From assembly GCA_029433475.1 (NCBI GenBank), contig JAQTIE010000006.1, forward strand, positions 124,001 through 188,000: a DNA stretch of 64,000 bases, read 5' to 3'. Both the position numbers and the translations under genes were made by a program. The notes under the pieces were generated by a model. That model worked only from the letters and a program-made list of their open reading frames with translations. It was not told the origin of the DNA and did no database searches. The stretch comes from Neisseriaceae bacterium ESL0693. Its GTDB lineage: Bacteria > Pseudomonadota > Gammaproteobacteria > Burkholderiales > Neisseriaceae. Shown in pieces: positions 1 to 9,346 of this stretch (position 1 is the stretch's first letter; each line of letters begins with the position of its first letter).

Positions 1-420
1 AAATATTTAGTAATGAATAGATGTTGTTATCAATGGATTTTATTTTTGTGTTGTTCATCCCTGACCATTGTTTGGTGTGATGGTATCCGTTACTGATTTT
101 TATCGGTGATTTGGCTAAAAACTAAATCGGTTATACAAAGCAAGGTCAAACATCTGGTTTTAAAATATAAATAAATTTATTTTTTATAAAATTTATATGA
201 TAAAACAATTAGCTGATTTCGGTAGTATTATTGGAAATACGTTAATAAAGAATAGCGTTTAATTGTTTGATCAACAAAATACAGGCTTGTGTATTTTTAT
301 AGAATTAATTATTTATAATATTAAAGGTTTTGTATTTAAATTAAGCATGCATGGATAATGTCTATTATGTATGGCTATTAAAAGATAAATTATCTGAATA
401 ATGATTTTTAGTCTAATCTT
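1..420. other. AT-rich region without recognised gene
   Basis: This stretch is strongly AT-rich and has no open reading frame with a credible ribosome binding site or recognisable product. It lies beyond the 3' end of the minus-strand ubiC gene. I see no clear terminator, tRNA or repeat in it. Confidence 0.5.
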
Positions 421-954
421 TTATTTAAAAATAAAATTTTTGATTGCCGGTAAAAAGGTTTCGGTGAGTAATAAGGGTGTCTGATATTGCAGTAAACTTG
501 AGCGGCGAGCCAGTACCGGTTGATTGGTGGGATTACAGTGGTGATACTGATCAAGACAGGCAAATTCGAATACGCTGCGCTGATGTGGCTTTTGATAAAT
601 ACGACTGCCCAGGGTCTGAGTACCGCATTGCATGCTTTTTTGCCAATGAAAGGCATCTGTTCTGCAAATGCTGCGAGCCCAGATCACGGCAGTGCCGCTT
701 AAACACAGTTGCACCTCACGGCGATAACCAACCTGTGTACACAATAACGGATATTCATCCGCCTCAATATCTCCCTCACCCAGTTGCCTGACCACCACCG
801 AAAAATCAGTATCCAGTTTTTTCAGGGCATCAGTCAATGGGATGGCAGTTAATAATGCTATATGATTATTAACCATAGGCAGGGTGTGTATCAAATCTTG
901 TGCTGAAATCCAGTGATTAAGCGGCAAAACAGATAAATCAGTATCAGACAGCAT
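421..954 (-). CDS. ubiC: Chorismate lyase (chorismate--pyruvate lyase)
   Basis: The 177-residue product matches the UbiC family, which removes pyruvate from chorismate to give 4-hydroxybenzoate, the first step of ubiquinone synthesis in the cytoplasm. Family marks are the YREVQL segment with a following WARS arginine near the middle, the ARRSSL segment and the C-terminal LLLTETFLPA, where the conserved glutamate lies. Length is close to the usual 165-180 residues. An in-frame extension would run further into ribE; I prefer the ATG at 954, whose ATG overlaps the last 11 bases of ribE, so the two genes are probably translationally coupled. The opposite-strand ORFs here are shadows. Confidence 0.85.
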   Translation of the reverse strand: MLSDTDLSVLPLNHWISAQDLIHTLPMVNNHIALLTAIPLTDALKKLDTDFSVVVRQLGEGDIEADEYPLLCTQVGYRREVQLCLSGTAVIWARSICRTDAFHWQKSMQCGTQTLGSRIYQKPHQRSVFEFACLDQYHHCNPTNQPVLARRSSLLQYQTPLLLTETFLPAIKNFIFK

Positions 955-1558
955 GTTGTCGGGCAAGGAATTGCTGAACGGTGTGCACAATGGCCTGTGT
1001 CTGGGCATCAATTTCCAGATTGATGATGTCGCCTACCTGACATTGGCCGAATAATGTTCTATTCAGGGTTTCCGGAATAAGATGGACATTGAATTCCTGA
1101 TCGGTGACATCGCCAATGGTCAGGCTACAGCCGTTGAGCCCGATAAATCCTTTGGTCATGATATAAGGTGCTGCCTGAGTGGGCAGACGAAACCAGACGG
1201 TACGGTTATTGGGCTGATCAATGATGCGGGTTATTTCCGTAGTGGTCAGCACATGGCCACTCATCACATGACCGCCGATTTCATCGCCAAAACGCGCTGC
1301 CCGTTCAATATTGATCTGATCGCCTACCTGAAGTGTGCCCAGATTGGTTCTGGTCAGACTTTCAGCCATGACATCAAATGTCACTTGATGGTGATTGATG
1401 GTTGTAATCGTCAGACAGCAGCCATTGTTGGCAATAGAGGCACCTTGCTGCAATTTGTCTGTACAGTTTTCAGGCAATTCTACCGTCAGTGTACGCAATT
1501 GTTTGCGTTCATCAATATGGGTAATTGTGCCCAGACCCTGAACAATACCGGTAAACAT
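944..1558 (-). CDS. ribE: Riboflavin synthase alpha chain
   Basis: This 204-residue protein starts MFTGIVQGLG, the classic riboflavin synthase N-terminus, and has two tandem lumazine-binding barrels, each with an NGCxLTI segment (about residues 45-55 and 145-155). The enzyme dismutates two 6,7-dimethyl-8-ribityllumazine molecules to riboflavin in the cytoplasm. A GTG two codons upstream (1564) is also open, but the ATG at 1558 gives the family N-terminus and has a GAG-type Shine-Dalgarno element. No FMN riboswitch is evident upstream. It overlaps ubiC by 11 bases, suggesting a two-gene operon. Confidence 0.93.
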   Translation of the reverse strand: MFTGIVQGLGTITHIDERKQLRTLTVELPENCTDKLQQGASIANNGCCLTITTINHHQVTFDVMAESLTRTNLGTLQVGDQINIERAARFGDEIGGHVMSGHVLTTTEITRIIDQPNNRTVWFRLPTQAAPYIMTKGFIGLNGCSLTIGDVTDQEFNVHLIPETLNRTLFGQCQVGDIINLEIDAQTQAIVHTVQQFLARQHAV

Positions 1559-1590
1559 AAACACTCGCTTTCAGGCGATGAAAAGAAGGA

Positions 1591-2070
1591 TTATTTGGTA
1601 TGTGCTTTCAGTCGCACCTGTTTTCTTTGTTCGGCTTCAGCAAAACGGCGTTTTTGTTCTTCCGTTTCCAGCTTTAAAGGAGCCACTGCAATGGGTTTTC
1701 CCTGTTTATCAACCGCCACCATACTAAAGTAACAACTGTTGGTATGACGTACATCGCGGGTCTGAATGTTTTGCGCTTCTACCCGGATGCCCACTTCCAT
1801 AGAGGTACGGCCAACATGGTTAACACAAGCATAAAAAGTCACCATTTCACCGACATGGATGGCTTCTTTAAAAATAACCTGATCCACCGATAAGGTAACC
1901 ACATATTCACCAGAATAACGGCTGGCACAGGCATAAGCAACCTGATCCAGTAATTTAAGCAGATCACCGCCGTGAACATTACCATTAAAATTGGCCATGG
2001 AAGGCGTCATTAAAACAGACATGGATAATTGATGCTGTATGCTCTGTGAAGGCAAAGGGGTAGGTGTCAT
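1591..2070 (-). CDS. Acyl-CoA thioesterase, hot-dog fold (YciA/NmACT-like)
   Basis: The 159-residue protein is a single hot-dog acyl-CoA thioester hydrolase. The NFNGNVHGGDLLKLLDQ segment (about residues 28-44) carries the family Asn and Gly-Gly residues of the active site and the CoA-binding helix. The charged C-terminus (KLETEEQKRRF) is typical of bacterial acyl-CoA hydrolases including the Neisseria meningitidis enzyme. It probably hydrolyses medium- or long-chain acyl-CoA in the cytoplasm; the exact substrate cannot be read from sequence. It lies 32 bases upstream of ribE on the same strand and could be cotranscribed with it. Confidence 0.85.
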   Translation of the reverse strand: MTPTPLPSQSIQHQLSMSVLMTPSMANFNGNVHGGDLLKLLDQVAYACASRYSGEYVVTLSVDQVIFKEAIHVGEMVTFYACVNHVGRTSMEVGIRVEAQNIQTRDVRHTNSCYFSMVAVDKQGKPIAVAPLKLETEEQKRRFAEAEQRKQVRLKAHTK

Positions 2071-2240
2071 GAAAATTCCTTAGTGTGTGTATGTGTATGA
2101 AAAATTATGATTAATGTGTTGAAACTATGTTGTTTCTTACATTGTTTTCGGTGTCTTCTGAATACAGGCATTATTTGCATTGATGGCATGGAAATAATGA
2201 TTATGAAATCAAATAACGAATTGTCATTAAGAGCAATTCG

Positions 2241-2280
2241 TTAATAAAGACTTATCCATCCTGCTTCAGGCAGATAAGTA
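2241..2280 (-). terminator. Stem-loop downstream of corA
   Basis: On the minus strand, ACTTATC and GATAAGT flank an inner TGCCTG/CAGG pairing and are followed by CTTTATT. A second hairpin (AACGAATTG/CAATTCGTT) follows directly at about 2216-2243. Position after the corA stop fits transcription termination. Confidence 0.55.
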
Positions 2281-2303
2281 TTATAGAGGACGATAACGAT
2301 GAT

Positions 2304-3383
2304 TTACAACCAATGGCGACGATAGAAAAATAATAACAGGCTGGAAACAATCGTCAGCATCAGTGCCAGCACCACATAATAACCATAATGCCAGTGTAGT
2401 TCGGGCATATTATCGAAATTCATGCCATAAATACCGGTAATCACGGTTAATGGCATGAAAATAATAGTAATTACTGTTAACATGCGCATTTGCTTATTCA
2501 GCCGGTTGGATTGAAAGGATAAATGGATATCCATCATGCCGGTTACCGTATCACGATCACCATTCAGGGTTTCCATTAATTGCTGGCCGTGATCATAAAC
2601 ATCCAACAGATAAACATGAATATTGTCACTGAATAAACTGAATTCGCCCCGTGTCAGTCGCCGCAATACATCACAAATGGGCAATAAAGTACGGTGCAGG
2701 CGCATGGCATCGCTTTTAAGACGATGAATCGGCTCCAGAAGATTCTGGCGGCTGTCGTCACTGAACAGCCGCTTATCCAGGCTTTCCACTTTATGATCAA
2801 ATTCATCGATAGTGACAAAATAGTCGTCAATAATACGATCAATAAAAGTATAGGCAAAAAAATCAATCTTCTGGTGGCGGATATTGAAAAAATTGTGTTT
2901 CAGATACTGCCGGATAATGTGGAACAGACCCAGCGGCTCGAATTGAAAAGTAATAATAAAATTCTGACTGATGATCAGGTAGACCTGATCATGTTTTAAT
3001 TGCTGTTTTTTATAGGTAAATACCCGCGCTGCCAGAAACAGATAATGGCCATAATCTTCAATTTTCGGCCTTTGTTCATGGCTGTGTAAATCTTCCTGAA
3101 CCAAATCATGAATATTGAATGGTTTCAATAACTGACGTACCTGCTCACTGTCACTGATGCCCACCAGATGCAGCCAAGTGATGGTGTCATCGGTGGGTTG
3201 GGGAATGTGTTCAACCGAAATATCTTCGCCAGTATAGGTATGTTTTTCCAGTCGTTCACTATTAAACACAGTTACAGTTAATGATTGTAGTGGCATGTCG
3301 CCAATACTGCTGCGATGCACCAGACTGGGCAGATTATGTACATGTGCCAGTCTGGCATTGGAAACGGGATGGTATTGACTCAT
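2304..3383 (-). CDS. corA: CorA-family magnesium/divalent cation channel
   Basis: The 359-residue protein has the CorA layout: a long acidic, helical cytoplasmic N-terminal funnel and two C-terminal membrane helices (about residues 295-320 and 332-353). The first helix ends in the signature YGMNFDNMPE, whose GMN motif forms the selectivity loop of Mg2+ channels of this family. Repeated DIHLSFQSNRLNKQMRMLT-type residues precede the first helix, as in CorA stalks. It is expected to form an inner-membrane pentamer importing Mg2+ (or Co2+/Ni2+). Being longer than E. coli CorA (316), it may belong to a sister CorA branch. Confidence 0.88.
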   Translation of the reverse strand: MSQYHPVSNARLAHVHNLPSLVHRSSIGDMPLQSLTVTVFNSERLEKHTYTGEDISVEHIPQPTDDTITWLHLVGISDSEQVRQLLKPFNIHDLVQEDLHSHEQRPKIEDYGHYLFLAARVFTYKKQQLKHDQVYLIISQNFIITFQFEPLGLFHIIRQYLKHNFFNIRHQKIDFFAYTFIDRIIDDYFVTIDEFDHKVESLDKRLFSDDSRQNLLEPIHRLKSDAMRLHRTLLPICDVLRRLTRGEFSLFSDNIHVYLLDVYDHGQQLMETLNGDRDTVTGMMDIHLSFQSNRLNKQMRMLTVITIIFMPLTVITGIYGMNFDNMPELHWHYGYYVVLALMLTIVSSLLLFFYRRHWL

Positions 3384-3399
3384 GTAATGACCTTATAAA

Positions 3400-4902
3400 T
3401 TAAGGCTGAACCGATTCGATACGCAGCTTTTGCCCTGTTTTCTGCCATAAAACCGACTCCTGTGCCAAGGCGCTGGCTGTCAGTGAATTATGAATCAGCC
3501 ATTGACTGCTTAGTTGGATAATTAATTGTTTATGTTCAGTATCATAGTGTAGCTGACTATTGTCTGGTAAAGCAATACTTTGGCGTGCCCGACAAAATAA
3601 GGCCGCTAACCGTAAAGCCAGAATGGCCAGCCATAACAAAGGGTCATGGACATAATCCACCATTTTGCGTAAATCACCCCGATGACCCAAAACCAGCGTG
3701 GCCAGAATCTTTTGTTCTTTACGCGAAAAACCCGGCATATCGGCCTGCTCAAGAATATAGGCGGCATGTTTATGATAGGCAGTGTGGGCAATATCCAGCC
3801 CGATTTCATGCACCAGCGCTCCCCAGTGTAAATACTGACGCCATGATGCTAATTGTTTTGAAGGATATTGCGTGGTCAGATAACTGAAAATAATATCGGC
3901 GATACCCGCCACCCGTTCGGCCTGACGCTGATCAACATGATAACGCTGCTGAAAATCGGCTATGGTCTGGTGGCGCATATCGTCACCCAGCTGGCGGCCG
4001 ATCATGTCATACAATACCCCATCGCGTAATGCTGCATCGGTGACCATCATGTCGGTGATGTTCAATTCGGCAAAAGCCGCCATCATAATCACCAGTCCGC
4101 CGGTAAATACTTCCAGCCGATCAGCTTTCAGACCCGCCAGTCTGGCTTTTTTGGTACTGCCGGCATGAATAATGCGCGTGATGATTTTCTGCATCTGATC
4201 CGGGGTAATGGTATCCTGAGTATCGTTATCTGCATTAATCACATCGCGGATGGCACGCGCCGAACCAGAAGTACCTACAGCCAGCTGCCAGCCGACTTTT
4301 TTCAATTCAGCACTGATGCGCTGAATTTCGGCACGGGCGCTGTCAAATGCATGACGGACATTTTTCTGATTGATCTTGCCTTGCGGAAAAAAGCGCATAC
4401 TGTAAGTCACACAGCCCATATTCAGGCTTTCAGTGATAGAAGGCTGTAATGCATGGCCGATGACAAATTCAGTGGAGCCGCCGCCGATGTCGATCACCAG
4501 CATGTTTTCGCCTTTTGGCGGTAAGGTATGCACCACACCTGTATAAATCAGACGCGCTTCTTCACGACCCGCAATAATATCAATCGGAAAGCCCAGTTTT
4601 TCTTCAGCCAGAGGCAAAAATTGCGCAATATTCTTGGCAACCCGAAAAGTGTTGGTGGCCACAGCCCGAACTTGTTCCGGCTTAAAACCGCGCAAGCGCT
4701 CCCCAAATTTGGCCAGACAGTTCAAAGCACGCTCTTGCGACGCTTTGTCCAGCATTTTGTGTTCGTCCAGACCCGCGGCCAACCGTACCATTTCTTTGAT
4801 GGAGTCAACAACTTGAAGGCGGTTATTCTGGTAATGGCAGATTTGCAGGCGAAAACTGTTGGAACCCAAATCCACTGTGGCAAGCATTTCTTGCTTAGTC
4901 AT
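3400..4902 (-). CDS. ppx: Exopolyphosphatase, Ppx/GppA family
   Basis: The protein belongs to the ASKHA-fold Ppx/GppA family, which hydrolyses inorganic polyphosphate or pppGpp. Visible marks are VDLGSNSFRL at the N-terminus (phosphate loop 1), IDIGGGSTEFVIG (loop 2, about residue 140), GTSGSARAI and a C-terminal HD-like region with HWGALVHEIG. At about 500 residues it has the length of full four-domain Ppx enzymes. The start is uncertain: I chose the ATG at 4902 because it puts about ten residues before VDLGSNS, as in homologues; an ATG at 4932 is also open. It sits 16 bases upstream of corA on the same strand. Confidence 0.87.
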   Translation of the reverse strand: MTKQEMLATVDLGSNSFRLQICHYQNNRLQVVDSIKEMVRLAAGLDEHKMLDKASQERALNCLAKFGERLRGFKPEQVRAVATNTFRVAKNIAQFLPLAEEKLGFPIDIIAGREEARLIYTGVVHTLPPKGENMLVIDIGGGSTEFVIGHALQPSITESLNMGCVTYSMRFFPQGKINQKNVRHAFDSARAEIQRISAELKKVGWQLAVGTSGSARAIRDVINADNDTQDTITPDQMQKIITRIIHAGSTKKARLAGLKADRLEVFTGGLVIMMAAFAELNITDMMVTDAALRDGVLYDMIGRQLGDDMRHQTIADFQQRYHVDQRQAERVAGIADIIFSYLTTQYPSKQLASWRQYLHWGALVHEIGLDIAHTAYHKHAAYILEQADMPGFSRKEQKILATLVLGHRGDLRKMVDYVHDPLLWLAILALRLAALFCRARQSIALPDNSQLHYDTEHKQLIIQLSSQWLIHNSLTASALAQESVLWQKTGQKLRIESVQP

Positions 4903-5396
4903 AGATAGAAGAATTGTCAAAGAAAGATACATTATGTTACCGGATTCATATCACTTCTGCTATGCCATGAGCTCTTGAAAGAGCCTAATAAACCAAAATC
5001 TGTGTTAACTGTTGTAATTGAAGATATCTATCATCATTTAAATCTATGTTTTTATTTATTAATCATTATAATAACAGCTATTTTTGTGATCAAACGATAA
5101 TCGATACCGATCAGCAAAATAGCAATGATTAATAAATTTTTATGAATAATGCCTATTGATCTGACTGAAAACCTTAAACCATAATAATGCATACAACAGT
5201 TAATAAAATCAGCCATACCGCCATTAAACAGTTTGAATCATGATACCTCGTAATCAGCTTTTACAATTCAGCAAGACAGAACCAATATATCTATTCAGAT
5301 AACAGCCTGACTGGAGGCTTATGATCATAAAAAAACCGTTATCCGGATGGATAACGGTATAAAGCATAGCTAGAAAGGAAAAAAATAAAAAACGGC
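4903..5396. other. Intergenic region between ppx and glnA
   Basis: Nearly 500 bases without a credible gene. It holds the probable ppx promoter region, which is AT-rich, and the glnA terminator near 5328-5358. I see no tRNA or repeat. Confidence 0.5.
5328..5358 (-). terminator. Rho-independent terminator of glnA
   Basis: Read on the minus strand, ACCGTTATCC and GGATAACGGT form a perfect 10-bp stem with a four-base loop, followed by a run of seven T. It lies about 40 bases past the glnA stop. Confidence 0.9.
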
Positions 5397-6818
5397 TTAC
5401 AAACTGTAATACATCTCAAATTCTAATGGGTGCGGTGCCATGCGCATCCGTTTAACGTCTTCAGATTTAAATTCAATATAGGCATCAATCCAATCCTGAC
5501 TGAATACACCACCACGGGTCAGAAACTCATGATCTGCTTTCAGGGCTGCCAGTGCTTCTTCCAGTGAAGCGCATACAGTAGGTACCAATACATCTTCTTC
5601 CGGTGGTAGATCATACAGATTTTTGTCTGATGGATCACCCGGGTGAATTTTATTCTGAATACCGTCCAAACCCGCCATCAGTAAAGCAGTAAAGGCCAGG
5701 TAAGGATTAGCCATAGGATCGGGGAAACGTGCTTCAATCCGGCGTGCTTTAGCGCTGGCTACGTAAGGAATACGAATTGAAGCCGAACGGTTTTTGGCAG
5801 AATAAGCCAGTTTGGTTGGTGCTTCAAAATGAGGTACCAGACGTTTATAAGAATTGGTAGACGGATTGGTTAACGCATTTAACGCTTTAGCATGTTTAAT
5901 GATGCCACCGATATAATAAAGGGCAGTATCAGACAAACCAGCATAACCATCACCGGCAAACAGATTCTGACCGTCTTTCCAGATGGATTGATGCACATGC
6001 ATACCAGAACCATTGTCACCTAAAATGGGTTTTGGCATGAATGTGGCGGTTTTACCGAAGTTATGTGCCACATTCTGGATCACGTATTTCATGTCCTGTG
6101 TCCAGTCGGCACGGCGGGTGAGGGTATTAAAGCGGGTACCGATTTCCATCTGGCCGGCAGTAGCCACCTCATGATGATGTACTTCCACCGGAATACCGAT
6201 GGCTTCCAAGGTCAGACAGCAGGCTGAACGCAAATCCTGACCTGAATCAACCGGCGCTACCGGAAAATAGCCGCCTTTAACGGTAGGACGATGGCCGGTA
6301 TTCTGACCGTCATAATGTTTACCACTGGACCAGGCTGCTTCTTCAGAAGTAATTTTATAGCGCGTACCGCCCATACCTGTTTCCCACTCAACGCCATCAA
6401 AGACGAAGAATTCAGGTTCCGGTCCGAAAAAGGCAGTATCACCGATACCGGTAGATTTCAGATAGGCTTCAGCCCGTTTGGCGATAGAACGCGGATCACG
6501 ATCGTAGCCCAGACCATTGGCCGGATCAATCACATCACAGGTTAATACCAATGTGGTTTCATCATAGAAAGGATCAAGAAAAGCGGTGGTTGCATCCGGT
6601 TTCAGTGTCATGTCTGACGCTTGAATACCTTTCCAGCCGCCGATGGAAGAACCATCAAATGCCTGACCGTTTTCAAACCATTCTTCCGGGTCTTCCAGTA
6701 AAATACGTGCAGGCACAGAAACGTGTTGCTGTTTGCCTTTTGTGTCAGTAAAACGTAAATCAATAAATTTAACGTCATTCTCTTCAATCAGGCTGACTAC
6801 ATCTTTAATGGACATCAT
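5397..6818 (-). CDS. glnA: Glutamine synthetase, type I
   Basis: The 473-residue enzyme joins ammonia to glutamate using ATP and is the entry point of nitrogen assimilation; it works as a cytoplasmic dodecamer. It shows FDGSSIGGW near the N-terminus, the [11 protein letters not shown] metal-site strand, the ATP-site segment [14 protein letters not shown], and NRSASIRIP. The NLYDLPPEE segment near residue 400 carries the tyrosine that is adenylylated in the I-beta class, so activity control by GlnE-type adenylyltransferase is expected. A GGGAG ribosome binding site precedes the double ATG start. It stands alone with its own terminator. Confidence 0.97.
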   Translation of the reverse strand: MMSIKDVVSLIEENDVKFIDLRFTDTKGKQQHVSVPARILLEDPEEWFENGQAFDGSSIGGWKGIQASDMTLKPDATTAFLDPFYDETTLVLTCDVIDPANGLGYDRDPRSIAKRAEAYLKSTGIGDTAFFGPEPEFFVFDGVEWETGMGGTRYKITSEEAAWSSGKHYDGQNTGHRPTVKGGYFPVAPVDSGQDLRSACCLTLEAIGIPVEVHHHEVATAGQMEIGTRFNTLTRRADWTQDMKYVIQNVAHNFGKTATFMPKPILGDNGSGMHVHQSIWKDGQNLFAGDGYAGLSDTALYYIGGIIKHAKALNALTNPSTNSYKRLVPHFEAPTKLAYSAKNRSASIRIPYVASAKARRIEARFPDPMANPYLAFTALLMAGLDGIQNKIHPGDPSDKNLYDLPPEEDVLVPTVCASLEEALAALKADHEFLTRGGVFSQDWIDAYIEFKSEDVKRMRMAPHPLEFEMYYSL

Positions 6819-7514
6819 TCACTCCCGTTAAGTTTAGAGAATAAGGAATTCTCTGAAGATATGTAATGATTCTGCCACAATCGATAACGAAAAAGTGGTT
6901 ACAGATGTGAAAAAAATCAATTCATACCTTTATTGTATTTTAAATATATGAAAAATAAAAATATTTAATTTTTTACTAATGCGTTTCATCTGTTTTTCAG
7001 AACTAAATAAAACTTTATTTTTTGCCAAATGCGATGTTAATACTTTGGCAATACTTAAATATTATGCGGATGCCAGTCAGTAATGATGTTGTACCAACGA
7101 TCAAAGCCAGAGCATCAGTCATATCCACTGGCAAGTAACATGGCTTTTATATTAATGATTTGGCGGATTGTGGTACTGGTATTGTAAACATGTTGCTGCA
7201 CAATCCGCTCATTGTTTTTGCGAATCAAAAGCGCTATTTTATTTTATAAAATCATGATTTGTTATGAAATTTTATTCATTCTTATAGATATTATCCGCAC
7301 GCTAATATGATATTTATGCAATGCCAAAACAAAGATATTCAGATTTTGTCACCATTACTTATTTAAATACGATAGCATTTTTAGTCATGAAAACCATGAT
7401 AGCATGACAGACAATACTTGTGTGCTTTGCCGTATCGCTTTACAGTAAGTATTATTTTATTGCTTTATTACGTTCGGGTTAATATTAATAATCGGCATAC
7501 AAGAGAGAGAATGA
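6819..7514. other. Long intergenic region between divergent glnA and aroE
   Basis: About 700 AT-rich bases separate the divergent genes and must hold both promoters. The only clear structure is an interrupted palindrome at 7154-7213, listed separately. No credible protein gene is seen. Confidence 0.5.
7154..7213. repeat. Interrupted palindrome, possible sRNA terminator or binding site
   Basis: GCGGATTGTG (7163-7172) and CACAATCCGC (7199-7208) form a perfect 10-bp stem, extended outward by AATGA/TCATT after a four-base bulge. A T-rich stretch follows on the plus strand. There is no plus-strand gene upstream for it to terminate, so a small RNA or a protein-binding site are alternatives. Confidence 0.4.
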
Positions 7515-8321
7515 ATGGCTTTATTTGCAGTATTTGGTAATCCGGTAGAACACAGTCTTTCACCACAGATTCATCAGGCATTTGCCCGTCAGCAGCAAAT
7601 ACCATTGATTTATCAGCGTCGTCATGCTCCGCTGGATGGTTTTACACGGGCGGTAGAGGATTTTATTCAGGCAGGGGGCATTGGTGCCAATGTTACCGTA
7701 CCTTTTAAAACCGAAGCGTATGCACTGGCTGATCAGTTGACGCCACGAGCTAAAGCTGCTCAGGCAGTCAATACACTGTTTTGGCGGCAAGGGCAGCTTT
7801 GGGGGGACAATACTGACGGAGAGGGCTTAATACAAGATATTTCTGTATTACAAAAATTTGATTTAAAAAATAAAAATATTTTAATTCTGGGTGCTGGCGG
7901 CGCTGCACGCGGGATTATTCTGCCGTTAGTACAACAACAGCCAGCTGGTCTGACCATTGCCAACCGTTCCCGACATAAAGCACAACAACTGGCGCAATTA
8001 TTTAATGTGCAATCCTGTGACCTGGACGATATCAAACCAGATTATGATGTGATTATCAATGCTACCTCAGGCAGTCTGCAAGGTCAGTCATTGTCTTTGG
8101 CTGATGGGGTATTAGCACATGCTCAAATGGCCTATGACCTGATGTATGCCAGAGAACCCACCATTTTTTTACAACAGGCACAAGAGGCGGGATGCCATAA
8201 TGTGATTGATGGTTTAGGTATGCTGGTGGCGCAGGCAGCCATTTCTTATCAATGGTGGCATGGATTTAAACCGGATATTTTGCCTGTGGTCACACAATTG
8301 CGTCATGAAATGCAGTCATAA
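7515..8321 (+). CDS. aroE: Shikimate dehydrogenase (NADP+)
   Basis: The 268-residue protein reduces 3-dehydroshikimate to shikimate in aromatic amino acid synthesis. The substrate domain shows FGNPVEHSLSP and NVTVPFK (the catalytic lysine), then DNTDGEG; the NADP domain shows GAGGAARGI and INATSGSL. Length and motif order are those of AroE rather than the YdiB or quinate forms. The start follows an AGAGAGA ribosome binding site. The stop overlaps the mtgA start (TAATG), indicating an aroE-mtgA operon, an arrangement also known in other proteobacteria. Confidence 0.96.
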   Translation: MALFAVFGNPVEHSLSPQIHQAFARQQQIPLIYQRRHAPLDGFTRAVEDFIQAGGIGANVTVPFKTEAYALADQLTPRAKAAQAVNTLFWRQGQLWGDNTDGEGLIQDISVLQKFDLKNKNILILGAGGAARGIILPLVQQQPAGLTIANRSRHKAQQLAQLFNVQSCDLDDIKPDYDVIINATSGSLQGQSLSLADGVLAHAQMAYDLMYAREPTIFLQQAQEAGCHNVIDGLGMLVAQAAISYQWWHGFKPDILPVVTQLRHEMQS

Positions 8322-9037
8322 TGGGTAAATTTCTGCGAGTGGTGATTACTGGCATGATCGGCATTATTCTGGTTTTCAATGCCTATGTTTATGGCCGTAT
8401 CCTGATGTATCGTACCCTCGCTCCTCATCGCACTGCCTTTATGCTGATACGCTCTCATGAGCAGGAGAATACTCAACCGGCGGTGACATTACATTATGAC
8501 TGGGTACCTTATTACCGCATTTCATTACATTTAAAAAAAGCGCTGATCGCTTCTGAGGACAGCCGCTTTGCCACACATGACGGTTTTGACTGGAATGGGA
8601 TTAAAACTGCCATGAAACACAATGAACAACATCATAAAGTGATTGCCGGCGGTTCAACCATCAGTCAGCAACTGGCCAAGAATTTATTTCTGACAGACGG
8701 ACGCCATTACTGGCGTAAACTCGAAGAAGCGTGGATTACGTCATTATTGGAAGCCACTACTGATAAAGACCGGATTTTTACTCTGTATTTAAACGTGATT
8801 GAATGGGGGCATGGCATTTTTGGTGCTGAGGCGGCCAGTCAGGTTTACTTTCATCGTTCTGCCATACAATTATCGCCCCAGCAAGCAGCGCAACTGGCGG
8901 CTCGGGTGCCCAGTCCTTTGTATTATGCCGATAATCCACATGATAAACTATTGCGTCGCAAAATCAATATTATTCTGCGGCGTATGGGTTCGGCTCAACT
9001 GCCAGAAGACGATATGTCTTCAGACCGCTCGGACTGA
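8321..9037 (+). CDS. mtgA: Monofunctional peptidoglycan glycosyltransferase
   Basis: This 238-residue GT51 enzyme polymerises lipid II into glycan strands without a transpeptidase domain. One N-terminal membrane helix (about residues 7-27) anchors it in the inner membrane with the catalytic domain outside. Family motifs are ASEDSRFATHDGFDW (catalytic glutamate), GGSTISQQLAKNLFL, and the region around EWGHGIFGAEAAS. Its length is typical of MtgA. It is translationally coupled to aroE by a one-base overlap. Confidence 0.95.
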   Translation: MGKFLRVVITGMIGIILVFNAYVYGRILMYRTLAPHRTAFMLIRSHEQENTQPAVTLHYDWVPYYRISLHLKKALIASEDSRFATHDGFDWNGIKTAMKHNEQHHKVIAGGSTISQQLAKNLFLTDGRHYWRKLEEAWITSLLEATTDKDRIFTLYLNVIEWGHGIFGAEAASQVYFHRSAIQLSPQQAAQLAARVPSPLYYADNPHDKLLRRKINIILRRMGSAQLPEDDMSSDRSD

Positions 9038-9046
9038 GTAAAAATA

Positions 9047-9313
9047 TCAGGGGCGGCGGCGTAAGTCGTCTAATTCGGTTAATAAATCCAGAATCAATGC
9101 CGTTGCCGCGGCACTGGCATCAAAATCACGATGAATACGCCATGACCGCCGCACAACAGCCAGATGAAAACCATTATAATGAGCTTTCTGTGCTGGTTCG
9201 GATACATCAATAACGTTTTCTTCGATTAAACTCAATACCCAATGACGTTGATTATCACAAGCCTGAACCAATTGTTCAAAGCTAACATCAATATCCTGTT
9301 TTGCCTGATTCAT
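9047..9313 (-). CDS. cbpM: Chaperone-modulator protein, CbpM-like
   Basis: The 88-residue product lies 33 bases downstream of the CbpA-type DnaJ protein on the same strand, the usual place of CbpM. It is a small, mostly helical protein with a VDVSEPAQ... HLAVVRRSWRIHRDFD core followed by an LILDLLTELDDLRRR helix, the pattern seen in CbpM/MerR-like modulators. In E. coli CbpM binds the CbpA J domain and blocks its DnaK co-chaperone and DNA-binding activities. The call rests as much on context as on sequence. Confidence 0.7.
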   Translation of the reverse strand: MNQAKQDIDVSFEQLVQACDNQRHWVLSLIEENVIDVSEPAQKAHYNGFHLAVVRRSWRIHRDFDASAAATALILDLLTELDDLRRRP

Positions 9314-9346
9314 GTTTCGCTCCTTACCTTAACCGTATCAATCCAC

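Noticed and set aside
1082-1732. 216-codon plus-strand frame across ribE
   Set aside because: It is the antisense shadow of ribE and the thioesterase gene, which have clear family motifs.
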